Shown here in pieces: positions 17,450 through 25,450 of a DNA stretch of 32,870 nt (its first letter is position 1; each line of letters begins with the position of its first letter). The notes below the pieces were generated by a model. It ran no database searches and had not been told where the DNA came from. It saw only the letters and a program-made list of their open reading frames with translations. The position numbers were made by a program, and so were the translations under genes. Origin of the DNA: an uncultured Parabacteroides sp. (lineage in GTDB: Bacteria; Bacteroidota; Bacteroidia; Bacteroidales; Tannerellaceae). The stretch is taken from NCBI GenBank assembly GCA_946055095.1, contig CAMGEM010000005.1, positions 1 through 32,870 on the forward strand. Direction: 5' to 3'.

Positions 17450-18187
17450 TTATTGCAGCGCACGAATACGCAGCTCAATGCCACTGCCCTCCAGCAAGGC
17501 CGGTAAGGTCTCAGCCACAGGAGTCTGACTATAATGGTAGGGATAGAACACCTTGGGCTTGATCACCCGAGCCGCACGAGCCGCCTGCTCCGGTGTCATG
17601 GTATAGGGCTGGTTCACGGGCAGGAAAGCCACATCTATATCCTTCAGATTGCTCAGTTCTGGAATGTCCTCTGTATCACCAGCCACATAGACCCGAAAAC
17701 CGTCAAAATCGAGCACATAACCGTTGTCTCTATTTTTCGGATGAAATTTGTCTCTTCCTTCGGTCGTATTATAAGCAGGCACAGCTTCAATCTTGATTCC
17801 CTGCCACGTCTTCGTGTCGCCATTACGCATCACCTGCGCCTTGGGATTCTCCACCTGCTCGGCAGCCGCAGGATTGGCGATCACCGTCGTTCCCTCCTTG
17901 CGCAACGCCTCGATCGCCTTCAGATCCAAATGATCGCCATGCGCATGACACACCAGAATCAAGTCGGCCTTGGGGAAGGCACTATAATCGGCATACTCCG
18001 AAACAGGATCGATCTGAATCTGTTTTCCATCATAGCTCATAGCCAAACTACCATGACGCACAAACGTAATGGTCAACTCCTTGCCTGCGGGCGTACGGAA
18101 ACGATCCGAAGCGAAATCTGCCGCCATCACACCAATGGTCATACACAATCCCAAACACACACTTACAGCTTTACTCCAACACATCAT
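17450..18187 (-). CDS. Exported metallo-beta-lactamase-fold hydrolase (UlaG-like)
   Basis: This 245-residue protein has an N-terminal signal peptide ending near GVMAADF and the metal-binding motif HAHGDHLD. Together with HGSLAMSYDG near the start and VAGDTEDI later, this places it with the UlaG-like group of metal-dependent hydrolases (MBL fold). The last strand carries FYPYHYSQTP, where the final metal ligand is expected. Its substrate is unknown; most UlaG-like proteins are cytoplasmic, so export is notable. Two adjacent ATG codons (18187 and 18184) could start it. It lies 17 bases after pyrC and 15 bases before sbcD. It is unlikely to be a true beta-lactamase. Confidence 0.85.
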   Translation of the reverse strand: MMCWSKAVSVCLGLCMTIGVMAADFASDRFRTPAGKELTITFVRHGSLAMSYDGKQIQIDPVSEYADYSAFPKADLILVCHAHGDHLDLKAIEALRKEGTTVIANPAAAEQVENPKAQVMRNGDTKTWQGIKIEAVPAYNTTEGRDKFHPKNRDNGYVLDFDGFRVYVAGDTEDIPELSNLKDIDVAFLPVNQPYTMTPEQAARAARVIKPKVFYPYHYSQTPVAETLPALLEGSGIELRIRALQ

Positions 18188-18204
18188 GATCTATCGTTTT
18201 AAAG

Positions 18205-19554
18205 TTATTCTGACAAATAGCGAACCTCTTGCCCACGCACAGCCTCATTCACCTGCCCATCGCTATAGGCTAACTGCCCATTGACGAAAGTTTTCCAGAC
18301 CGCATGGTGGAACGTATAGCCCTCGAAAGGCGACCATCCACATTTATAAAGGATGTTCTCCGGAGCGACTGTCCAGGTGGCCTGCGGGTCGATCAGCACC
18401 AAATCCGCATAATAACCAGGACGGATATAGCCCCGACGGTCGATACGGAACAGGTCAGCCGGATGGTGTGTCATCTTCTCCACCACCTTCTCGTACGTGA
18501 AGCGTCCCTCCATCGCCAACTCCAACATCACGATCAGCGAGTGCTGAATCAACGGGCCCCCTGAAGCCGCTTTCAAGCAGGAACCCTCCTTCTCGCTCAG
18601 TAGATGAGGCGCATGGTCCGTCGCGATAATGTCGATCGTATTGTCATTGACTGCCGCCCGTAAGGCTGTCCGATCCGCCAACGACTTGATCGCTGGATTC
18701 CACTTGATGCGGTTGCCAAACAGGGCATAGTCGCCATCGTGGAACCACAGATGATGCACACAGACCTCGCCAGTGATTCGCTTCTCCTTCAACGGCAGAC
18801 TGTTGCTCAACAGTGACAGCTCACGCTGCGTGGAAAGATGCAAGATATGCAAGCGAGCGTTCAGGCGAGTAGCCAACTCCACGGCCTCAGCGGAACAACG
18901 ATAGCAGGCCTCCTCGTCGCGAATCTTGCTGTGGAAAGAGATGTCCAGATCCTCCCCATACAGACGTTTATATTCCTCGATATGCTGCTTGATGATGGAT
19001 TCCTTCTCCGCATGGATAGCGATCAGCATACCGCTCTCCCCGAAGATACGCTCCAAGGAGCCGGGATTATCCACCAGCATGTTGCCCGTCGATGAGCCCA
19101 AGAAAAGTTTCAATCCGGGCACTCGGCTCCGATCCAATCGCTGGATCTCCGCATAATTGTCGTTCGTTCCACCGAAGAAGAAGGAGTAGTTGGCCCGTGA
19201 GACAGCCGCAGCCCGATCCCACTTACCTTGGAGCGCCTCGATCGTAGTGGTTTGCGGCTTTGTGTTAGGCATGTCCATATAGGTCGTGACACCGCCAGCC
19301 ACAGCCGCCCGGCTCTCGCTCTCGATGTCACCCTTATGGGTCAATCCCGGATCCCGGAAATGCACCTGATCGTCGATCACACCCGGCATCAGCCATTTCC
19401 CAGTCGCATCGATCACCTCATCTGCGCCGTTCCACACACCTTCGGGAACGGTACCCTCAAACACATCGGCGATTTGCTCACCCTCTACCAAGACGCTCCC
19501 CATAAACGAACGCCCCTCGTTAATTATCTTTGCGTTAGCAATCAGTCTTTTCAT
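18205..19554 (-). CDS. pyrC: Dihydroorotase (type I, PyrC)
   Basis: Dihydroorotase closes carbamoyl-aspartate to dihydroorotate in pyrimidine synthesis. I use ATG 19554 (449 residues), since the ORF track start is a TTG three codons upstream. The amidohydrolase fold is clear: [12 protein letters not shown] near residue 61, MDMPNT, IHAEKE, HILHLST and IATDHAPH with the catalytic Asp. The usual first metal motif is HxH, but here it is Gln63-Val-His65. My recollection is that several Bacteroidetes homologues share this Gln, so it is probably a lineage trait and not loss of function. Alternatives such as allantoinase or hydantoinase are less likely given the RDPG and MPNT motifs. It follows the glycosyltransferase by 31 bases. 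Confidence 0.88.
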   Translation of the reverse strand: MKRLIANAKIINEGRSFMGSVLVEGEQIADVFEGTVPEGVWNGADEVIDATGKWLMPGVIDDQVHFRDPGLTHKGDIESESRAAVAGGVTTYMDMPNTKPQTTTIEALQGKWDRAAAVSRANYSFFFGGTNDNYAEIQRLDRSRVPGLKLFLGSSTGNMLVDNPGSLERIFGESGMLIAIHAEKESIIKQHIEEYKRLYGEDLDISFHSKIRDEEACYRCSAEAVELATRLNARLHILHLSTQRELSLLSNSLPLKEKRITGEVCVHHLWFHDGDYALFGNRIKWNPAIKSLADRTALRAAVNDNTIDIIATDHAPHLLSEKEGSCLKAASGGPLIQHSLIVMLELAMEGRFTYEKVVEKMTHHPADLFRIDRRGYIRPGYYADLVLIDPQATWTVAPENILYKCGWSPFEGYTFHHAVWKTFVNGQLAYSDGQVNEAVRGQEVRYLSE

Positions 19555-19585
19555 CTCACCCAATTTCAGTTCTAATTTCTCAATC

Positions 19586-20326
19586 CTATTTATGCGCTTG
19601 CGGATACTTACGGAAGAAGCTCCACCATTTCAACTGCAATACCCCGAACAGTGCCTCGCCAAAGATCGAGCTGTTCATCTTGGAGACACCCAACACCCGA
19701 TTGACAAAGATAATCGGCACCTCCACTAATTTGAAACCACACTTGTAAGCCGTGAACTTCATCTCCACCTGGAAAGCATAGCCCTTGAAATGGATCTTAT
19801 CCAATCCGATTGTCTCCAGCACCACACGTCGGTAGCACTTGAAGCCTGCCGTCGTATCATGAATAGCCATGCCCGTCACGATCCGCACATAGACAGAGGC
19901 GAAGTAAGACATCAGCACCCGTCCCAACGGCCAGTTCACCACGTTCACCCCATTGCAATAACGAGAACCGATCGCTACGTCAGCGCCCTGCTCCGCACAA
20001 GCCGCATAAAGCCGAGGCAGATCGTTCGGATTATGACTGAAGTCAGCATCCATCTCAAACACAAAATCATACTTATGCTCGATAGCCCACTTGAACCCAC
20101 AAATATAGGCCGTACCCAACCCCAACTTGCCGGAACGCTCCACCAAGAAAAGCCGATCGGGAAACTCCTGCTGCATACGTTTCACGATGGCGGCCGTACC
20201 GTCAGGAGAACCATCATCAATAATCAGAATATGAAATTTCTTCTCCAAGCCAAAAACAGCCCGGATAATGGCCTCAATATTTTCCTTCTCGTTGTAAGTA
20301 GGAATAATGACTATACTATCAGACAT
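19586..20326 (-). CDS. Polyprenol-phosphate sugar transferase (Dpm1-like GT2)
   Basis: This family 2 glycosyltransferase probably moves mannose or another hexose from a nucleotide sugar to a polyprenol phosphate on the inner face of the membrane. I start it at ATG 20326 (246 residues, [16 protein letters not shown]), where conserved sequence begins; the ORF track adds 25 unlikely residues. The nucleotide-binding strand IIPTYNE, the DDGSPDG motif and the DxD-type motif DADFSHNP are present, as is [12 protein letters not shown] typical of Dpm1-like enzymes. It lacks the C-terminal membrane helices seen in longer members. It heads the five-gene operon. The sugar donor is not determined by sequence. 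Confidence 0.88.
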   Translation of the reverse strand: MSDSIVIIPTYNEKENIEAIIRAVFGLEKKFHILIIDDGSPDGTAAIVKRMQQEFPDRLFLVERSGKLGLGTAYICGFKWAIEHKYDFVFEMDADFSHNPNDLPRLYAACAEQGADVAIGSRYCNGVNVVNWPLGRVLMSYFASVYVRIVTGMAIHDTTAGFKCYRRVVLETIGLDKIHFKGYAFQVEMKFTAYKCGFKLVEVPIIFVNRVLGVSKMNSSIFGEALFGVLQLKWWSFFRKYPQAHK

Positions 20327-20357
20327 ATTCATTGTATTACGCATTCTATAACCTTGC

Positions 20358-20387
20358 CAAAGGTACACTTTTTTCCAAATATGCCAA
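20358..20387 (-). promoter_or_regulatory. Promoter of the glycosyltransferase-pyrC-MBL-sbcD-sbcC operon
   Basis: On the minus strand a TTG (20387-20385) is followed by exactly 19 bases and then TACCTTTG (20365-20358), a good -33/-7 pair. The start codon at 20326 is about 31 bases on. The -33 box touches the stem of the hairpin at 20386-20421. Confidence 0.7.
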
Positions 20388-20421
20388 GCGGGTGCTGTCA
20401 CTTTCTCTACAGCACCCGCTT
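20386..20421. terminator. Strong hairpin after the GH123-like gene
   Basis: AAGCGGGTGCTGT and ACAGCACCCGCTT form a perfect 13-bp stem around a 10-base loop. It should end the minus-strand GH123 transcript, which stops at 20471. However the T-run lies on the plus-strand side (CTTTTTAG), while the minus-strand tail is only TTGGCATATTT. Confidence 0.75.
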
Positions 20422-20470
20422 TTTAGTCGATCACTCCATGGAGAATCTGATCATCTCGCACAAAAAACGC

Positions 20471-22198
20471 TTATTCCAAGGCACGCAAAAGGGCACGCCC
20501 CTCCTGAAGCATCTGCTCCACATTCACCTCTGGCCCTATAACAACGGGAGCAAACTTCTGCAATTCCGAGTTCAAGCGAGTGAGTTTATTCCCCTTCAAC
20601 TCCTTACGCAAGATGCGGATCTTCTCAAAATCTTGGATACCCTCCACCAATCGCTTCATACGGATGCTACTACCTCCCGGATAAACCAAGGCGCAATCAC
20701 CTGCCGGCCAAGTGCGGAAGCGGCTGTCTTGCCAAGCCTCCTTGACCCAACTGTTGTAAGCCCAACGCAGATAACCGCTGTAACCGGCTGCCATCGCATG
20801 CCAACCCAAGAAGGCACTCTCAGCGGGAGCGGAGAAGGTAAAGGTGTTGGGACGTTCGGGGCTACAGCAGGTGTAGAAGGTCACCCGATTGCCCTTGTCC
20901 AGATGGCTGCTCAACTGCTCCAACGTGAGCAAAGGCTGCTCGTAGGAGAAGCTGATGTCATACATACGCTCGGCCACCTCGGGTCCGAAATAGTTGACCG
21001 CCCCTTTCACACGCCACTGCTTATCTGCCTTGTATAATACGGTATAAGCGGGTTCCAAGAGATGCTTGGGACGCTCATCCATCGCGATACAGGTCTTCCC
21101 AAACCAACCTTTTGCCTTCAAGTGAGCCGCAAAATCTTTCAAGAAGGGCAACAGGTAGGCCTCATACTCCTCCGAGCCAGGATTCAGTTTCAACTGGCGA
21201 GTGCAATTGGTTCCTTCATCGTAATACTCGAAAATCAAATGCCATGGCACAATCGTATAGCAATCAATCTGCTCCGTGATGCCACAGCTCATCATGAACT
21301 CCACCCAACGGTCGAACACGGCATAATCGTAACTCCAAGAGCCATCCACAGCCTTCCGCTTACCGATCATACTCTCGAAAGGATCCTCCGTCTGTGAGTT
21401 CCAAGGATGTTGGATGATGCTGGTCGTAATCACCTTCTGCCCGGCTGCCGCCAGTTCCTCCATCAACGGACGCATCAAATCGAAATGCGCTTGGCTCCAC
21501 AGGGGAACTTGATGAAAACGGGCCACCGCATAGGGGTTCTGCCACAAATCCAAATGGAACGCCCAATCTGCGGGTTTCGGCAACTGCCGCTTGCTGACTT
21601 GCAGCGTGAATGGAAGACTTAACGATTGTCCATCGCATGTAGCAGTCAGCGTGCCCTTATACTTGCCTGGCAGAGCCGACTCCGGTACCTGAATCTCTAT
21701 CCACAACGGACGTACCGTTTGCGACTCAACCGTCATCACAGGCGCAGGATCCAAGCGGTCAGCCACCAAGAAAGAGTCGAAGGCCGCAGTCAGATGTGCC
21801 CCATGATTCTCTTTTCCACTTTTATCCAAATAACTATCTGTCAATACATAGCGTACAAAATAGGTATGTACGGCCTCGGCAGGTATCACCTCCTTGCCAC
21901 AACGCAAGTCACTCACCGAGAATCGTAACTGCTGGATGGCTTGTGGTGCCAACAGGACGGCTTGTGCGTTCACTCGCTCCCCTCTCCAAGCATACAGCTC
22001 CAACTTTTTTGTCGATGTCGGTACCTCATTCTTCTGATACCGCAGATCTGTCGTTCCCCAACCTAACTCTACCTGCTTCACCGCTTGCCAAGGTGCGGAA
22101 GGAGCCGGATGCGGATCCGCACACTCCCGATCAACCTGTTGCGCAAATAGGGGCATAGCCGCCAAGATAAGCCCCGCCAACACTAAAATCTTTTTCAT
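20471..22198 (-). CDS. Exported GH123-like glycosidase (DUF4091)
   Basis: I use ATG 22198 (575 residues), where a clean signal peptide begins (MKKILVLAGLILAAMPLFA). Residues about 40-205 form an N-terminal beta-sandwich, and the rest is the GH123 catalytic barrel once called DUF4091. In characterised GH123 beta-N-acetylgalactosaminidases an Asp-Glu pair drives substrate-assisted catalysis; CIAMDERPK carries that pair here (Asp374-Glu375). Other barrel features are WAFHLDLWQNPYAVAR and the final GYLRWAYNSW. The protein probably acts in the periplasm on GalNAc-containing host or microbial glycans, but the substrate is inferred. It follows a TPR gene by 35 bases and probably shares its promoter. 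Confidence 0.82.
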   Translation of the reverse strand: MKKILVLAGLILAAMPLFAQQVDRECADPHPAPSAPWQAVKQVELGWGTTDLRYQKNEVPTSTKKLELYAWRGERVNAQAVLLAPQAIQQLRFSVSDLRCGKEVIPAEAVHTYFVRYVLTDSYLDKSGKENHGAHLTAAFDSFLVADRLDPAPVMTVESQTVRPLWIEIQVPESALPGKYKGTLTATCDGQSLSLPFTLQVSKRQLPKPADWAFHLDLWQNPYAVARFHQVPLWSQAHFDLMRPLMEELAAAGQKVITTSIIQHPWNSQTEDPFESMIGKRKAVDGSWSYDYAVFDRWVEFMMSCGITEQIDCYTIVPWHLIFEYYDEGTNCTRQLKLNPGSEEYEAYLLPFLKDFAAHLKAKGWFGKTCIAMDERPKHLLEPAYTVLYKADKQWRVKGAVNYFGPEVAERMYDISFSYEQPLLTLEQLSSHLDKGNRVTFYTCCSPERPNTFTFSAPAESAFLGWHAMAAGYSGYLRWAYNSWVKEAWQDSRFRTWPAGDCALVYPGGSSIRMKRLVEGIQDFEKIRILRKELKGNKLTRLNSELQKFAPVVIGPEVNVEQMLQEGRALLRALE

Positions 22199-22233
22199 GA
22201 TATATAAAACCATTAACTAATTGATAATCCTTG

Positions 22234-24333
22234 TCAACGAGCCGTCATGCGCTTGATGATACTGTACGCATTATAGATGCCAAGCTCTCCAGCCTTACTC
22301 AAATCAGCGATACCGTCTGTTGCCTGTCCTAAAGAGAGTTTTGCCAATCCTCGATTGAAATAGGCAGCCGCAAAGTCTGGATCGCGACGAATCGCCTCGT
22401 CATAATCCACAATCGCCGCCCGGAAATCACGTTGCGCACAACGCAAATTAGCCCGGTTGAAATAGGCAAACACAAAGCTGGGATTCAACTGGATCACTCG
22501 ATCATAATCACGGATGATCTGCTCGTGCTCCACCGCCCGCTTGTTGTCTCGCAGTTGGGCGGTCGTCACATCATTCTGCTTCCCGGTGGCAGGACGGGCA
22601 GATTTACCAATATTCAGATTCATCGTGCCATTCGTCAAGTCATAGCTCTCTGCATCCGATTGTTGAGATTGATTGTAGATTAATTGCTTGTAACGCTCTA
22701 CCGCCCGACAGAAATAGGCCAACGAGAAATCGGGATTCAACTCGATCACGCGGTTCAGGTCGGCGATCGACTCATTGAAGTCCTGCACCAACATGAAATC
22801 CATCGCACGTCCAAAAAGGGCATAAGCATTGCTCGGATCTCGATCAATACGAGCGCTATAATCATCAATAGACTGGAAATGACGAGCAATTTGATCCTCC
22901 GTCAAAGCCCCCTCCTCATTGGTCAGACGAAGCTGGTGGCTCAATACCATCAGTCGGTTAAACTCCTCGACCGATTTATCATAATAAACCAATTTCTTCA
23001 CGGGATCCGGCTTCTCGTAATAGGTCAGCACAAACTGTGGCTCCAGATCAACACGCACATTGCGGTCTTGCACACGCCCACGCACCTCGCTTTGGTATTT
23101 GCTCTTTCGTTCTGTCTCCTTATCATACACCACCAAGCGATTGAACTTATTGATGTTTCGATCGGATTCCTCACGGGTGTTGCGCTCCTCGTCCGTCACG
23201 TCGGCGTTAGCTGTGGCATTCTCCTTCTTAGGCAATTGTCCCTTCTTGGCCTGCTCTTCCATACGAATAGCCGCCCAATAATCCCGATCCGCCCCTGCTA
23301 CATCACCCAACTTCCGTTTGGCCTCTGAACGGCTGATAAATCCAGGCAAGAAGGTAGGGTATTGATTCAACACCACATCGTAGTCGTCGATCGCTCCCCG
23401 ATAATCTCCGGTCTCAAAACGAAGCAGCGCTCTGTTATACAAAGCCATGTAGTTATCCGGTTGTTGCTCAATCACCACATCAAAGTCTTCGATGGCCCGG
23501 TTGTTATCTCCCACCTGGAAACGCAGCAACCCTCGATTGAAACGAGCAATTAAGTTTTGGGAATCCAAGTCAATCACTTGGTCATAATCAGCCATCGCTC
23601 CACGCAGGTCATTCATCTGATAGCGCACCAGTCCTCGATTGATATAATAACCACTCTCACGGGTATCAAATCGCAATGCCTCATTGAGGTCGTCTAATGC
23701 CTCTTGGAAATGGCCCATTTGATAATGCAGAATCGCTCGATTGCCATAAGCTGGTGGGTAATAGGGATCCATTGAGATCGCCTTATTGTAATCCGCCAAG
23801 GCTTTTAAGGTGTCTCCCTCCTCAATATACATGGCACCACGGGAAAGGTAGGTCATGGCATACTTGGGATGGGCGGTCAGCAACTCATCAAAGGCCTGCT
23901 CTGCCCCCTTATAATCCTTTTTCTGGATATAGGCGACCGCCATATTGACCAACATCTGCCTATCCGCAGGCTTGAACTCCAATCCCTTCTTATAATCCTC
24001 AATCGCCCCATCAAACACATCCTGGCTCTGACGAGCGATGCCCCGTGCGTAATAGGCTTGCGTTAAAAAAGGGTTCCGCTGAAGACAAAGCGAACAGTCT
24101 TCTTCGGCACCCTTGTAGTCATCCAAATTGATCTTGGCAACAGCCCGGTAGAAATAGGGCTCAGCCAACCATGGCTTCGCCTTTATGACTTGGTTAAAAT
24201 ACTGGATAGACAGCACATAATCCTCAAAATAGAGGGCATTGCGGCCAATTGCCAATACGCGATCAGTATTGATTTGCGCATGTAACGCAACAAAGATACA
24301 CTGTATGATTAAAAAGAGAATTGCCTTCTTCAT
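22234..24333 (-). CDS. Exported tetratricopeptide-repeat protein
   Basis: This 699-residue protein has a signal peptide (ending near ALHAQ) and about ten TPR units in an N-terminal block (about 23-370), recognisable by repeated patterns such as AYYARG, ALYNRALL and GAIDDYDVVL. A charged non-TPR insert follows (about 375-485), containing two similar stretches around NKFNRLVVYD and EEFNRLMVL. A second TPR block runs from about 488 to 685. Such proteins scaffold protein complexes in the periplasm or at the outer membrane; no enzyme motif is seen. The gene has its own promoter and reads into the GH123-like gene. Its partner is unknown. Confidence 0.85.
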   Translation of the reverse strand: MKKAILFLIIQCIFVALHAQINTDRVLAIGRNALYFEDYVLSIQYFNQVIKAKPWLAEPYFYRAVAKINLDDYKGAEEDCSLCLQRNPFLTQAYYARGIARQSQDVFDGAIEDYKKGLEFKPADRQMLVNMAVAYIQKKDYKGAEQAFDELLTAHPKYAMTYLSRGAMYIEEGDTLKALADYNKAISMDPYYPPAYGNRAILHYQMGHFQEALDDLNEALRFDTRESGYYINRGLVRYQMNDLRGAMADYDQVIDLDSQNLIARFNRGLLRFQVGDNNRAIEDFDVVIEQQPDNYMALYNRALLRFETGDYRGAIDDYDVVLNQYPTFLPGFISRSEAKRKLGDVAGADRDYWAAIRMEEQAKKGQLPKKENATANADVTDEERNTREESDRNINKFNRLVVYDKETERKSKYQSEVRGRVQDRNVRVDLEPQFVLTYYEKPDPVKKLVYYDKSVEEFNRLMVLSHQLRLTNEEGALTEDQIARHFQSIDDYSARIDRDPSNAYALFGRAMDFMLVQDFNESIADLNRVIELNPDFSLAYFCRAVERYKQLIYNQSQQSDAESYDLTNGTMNLNIGKSARPATGKQNDVTTAQLRDNKRAVEHEQIIRDYDRVIQLNPSFVFAYFNRANLRCAQRDFRAAIVDYDEAIRRDPDFAAAYFNRGLAKLSLGQATDGIADLSKAGELGIYNAYSIIKRMTAR

Positions 24334-24356
24334 CCTTATATAGCTGATTCGGAAGG

Positions 24357-24364
24357 CAAATGTA
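24357..24364 (-). promoter_or_regulatory. Predicted -7 box for the TPR-GH123 operon
   Basis: The minus strand reads TACATTTG, a full TAnnTTTG match, 23 bases before the TPR start codon. A -33 match is not evident. Confidence 0.6.
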
Positions 24365-24398
24365 AGTAATTTATCTTACTTTCCCGCTATTTTCACCA

Positions 24399-24956
24399 TT
24401 ATTTACCGACTGCCTTTGCCCGGTATGAGCAACGAGCTGTACCTTTAATGATACTGTTCAGCTTGCTCTTATTCAATTGCCGACGAATCGCTGAGACATT
24501 GTCAATGAACACGTGGCCTGTAAGGTGCTCACACTCATGCTGCACGATACGAGCTGCAAACCCAGAGATCGTCTCCTCATGCGCTTGCCAATCCGCATCG
24601 AAATATTGGATACGAATAGATTTCGACCGACTCACCTTCTCGTGTACACCAGGAAGGCTCAAACAACCCTCTTCCATGGAGTCCGTATCCGCACTCTTCT
24701 CCAGGAACACAGGATTGATCATTGCCCGCTTAAAACCTGCACACTCCGGGAAATCATCTTTCAATACATCGCCATCTATCACCAACAACCGCAGAGACAA
24801 ACCCACCTGCGGAGCGGCCAATCCTACGCCATCCGCCTTGTACATGGTCTCAAACATATTGGCTATGAGTTGTTTCAACTCAGGATAATCTTTCGTAACC
24901 TCTTCAGCCTCTTTCCTAAGGACAGGCTGACCATACAAATAAACCGGTAAAATCAT
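24399..24956 (-). CDS. def: Peptide deformylase
   Basis: Deformylase removes the formyl group from the N-terminal Met of new proteins at the ribosome exit. The 185-residue protein has motif 1 [10 protein letters not shown], motif 2 EEGCLSLPG and motif 3 QHECEHLTG, which supply the metal ligands Cys, His and His and the catalytic Glu. Motif 3 usually reads HExDH, so Glu replaces the customary Asp next to the second His; the ligands themselves are intact. The start ATG overlaps the ruvX stop as ATGA, so the two are co-translated. Length is typical for Bacteroidetes. Confidence 0.95.
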   Translation of the reverse strand: MILPVYLYGQPVLRKEAEEVTKDYPELKQLIANMFETMYKADGVGLAAPQVGLSLRLLVIDGDVLKDDFPECAGFKRAMINPVFLEKSADTDSMEEGCLSLPGVHEKVSRSKSIRIQYFDADWQAHEETISGFAARIVQHECEHLTGHVFIDNVSAIRRQLNKSKLNSIIKGTARCSYRAKAVGK

Positions 24957-25381
24957 AAATTCAAACGATATTTTTTACTTTCTAAATAGGCTTGCAAGAT
25001 AATGACCGCACTGATCTCATCCACCAACGCTTTTTCTTGCCGCTTCTTCTTGCGCAAACCGCCATCCAGCATCGCTTGATGCGCCATCACAGAGGTGAAT
25101 CGCTCATCATAATACTCGATAGGTATTTGTGGGAGCGTGCGCTTCAAATGCGTCACAAAGGCTTGCACATACCTCATATTCTCAGAAGGCTCATTGTTCA
25201 TCTGCTTAGGCTGTCCCACGACAATCAGCTCCACTGGCTCCTTTGCCATATAGCTCTGTATGAACTTAACCAACTCACCACTGGGTACAGTCGCCAAGCC
25301 ATTCGCAATCAGTTGCAGGGGATCCGTCACCGCCACACCGGTACGTTTCCTACCATAATCTATTGCCATTATTCTTGCCAT
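24953..25381 (-). CDS. ruvX: Putative pre-16S rRNA nuclease / Holliday junction resolvase-like (RuvX/YqgF)
   Basis: This RNase H-fold nuclease family trims the 5' end of pre-16S rRNA and has also been proposed to resolve Holliday junctions. I use ATG 25381 (142 residues); the ORF track start adds 22 residues that lie upstream of the promoter box. Catalytic acids are visible in [20 protein letters not shown] and [23 protein letters not shown] is the usual family loop. A second ATG at 25369 begins MAIDYGRK and would also give a complete domain. The stop overlaps def by 4 bases. Confidence 0.92.
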   Translation of the reverse strand: MARIMAIDYGRKRTGVAVTDPLQLIANGLATVPSGELVKFIQSYMAKEPVELIVVGQPKQMNNEPSENMRYVQAFVTHLKRTLPQIPIEYYDERFTSVMAHQAMLDGGLRKKKRQEKALVDEISAVIILQAYLESKKYRLNL

Positions 25382-25386
25382 GGCCA

Positions 25387-25394
25387 CAAAGGTA
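25387..25394 (-). promoter_or_regulatory. Predicted -7 box for ruvX-def
   Basis: The minus strand reads TACCTTTG, a perfect TAnnTTTG match, with only 5 bases between it and the ATG at 25381. A TTTG lies 23 bases upstream, slightly longer than usual. Transcription would begin at or next to the start codon. Confidence 0.6.
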
Positions 25395-25450
25395 CAGATA
25401 AAAACTGGAAGAATGAGCAAACGAATCGAAATCCGTACGAACAACACACG

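Noticed and set aside
17534-18202. A 222-residue plus-strand ORF opposite the MBL-fold gene
   Set aside because: It is antisense to a gene with clear motifs and shows no recognisable domain.
20327-20401. Upstream start of the Dpm1-like enzyme in the ORF track
   Set aside because: The added residues would cover the operon promoter; conserved sequence begins at [13 protein letters not shown].
19790-21037. A 415-residue plus-strand ORF spanning the glycosyltransferase, the intergenic hairpin and the GH123 gene
   Set aside because: It reads antisense to two recognised genes and through a terminator hairpin; composition is shadow-like.
22234-24333. Repetitive DNA in the TPR gene as a possible repeat array or CRISPR
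   Set aside because: The repeats are degenerate, of protein origin (34-residue TPR period), with no identical repeats or spacers.
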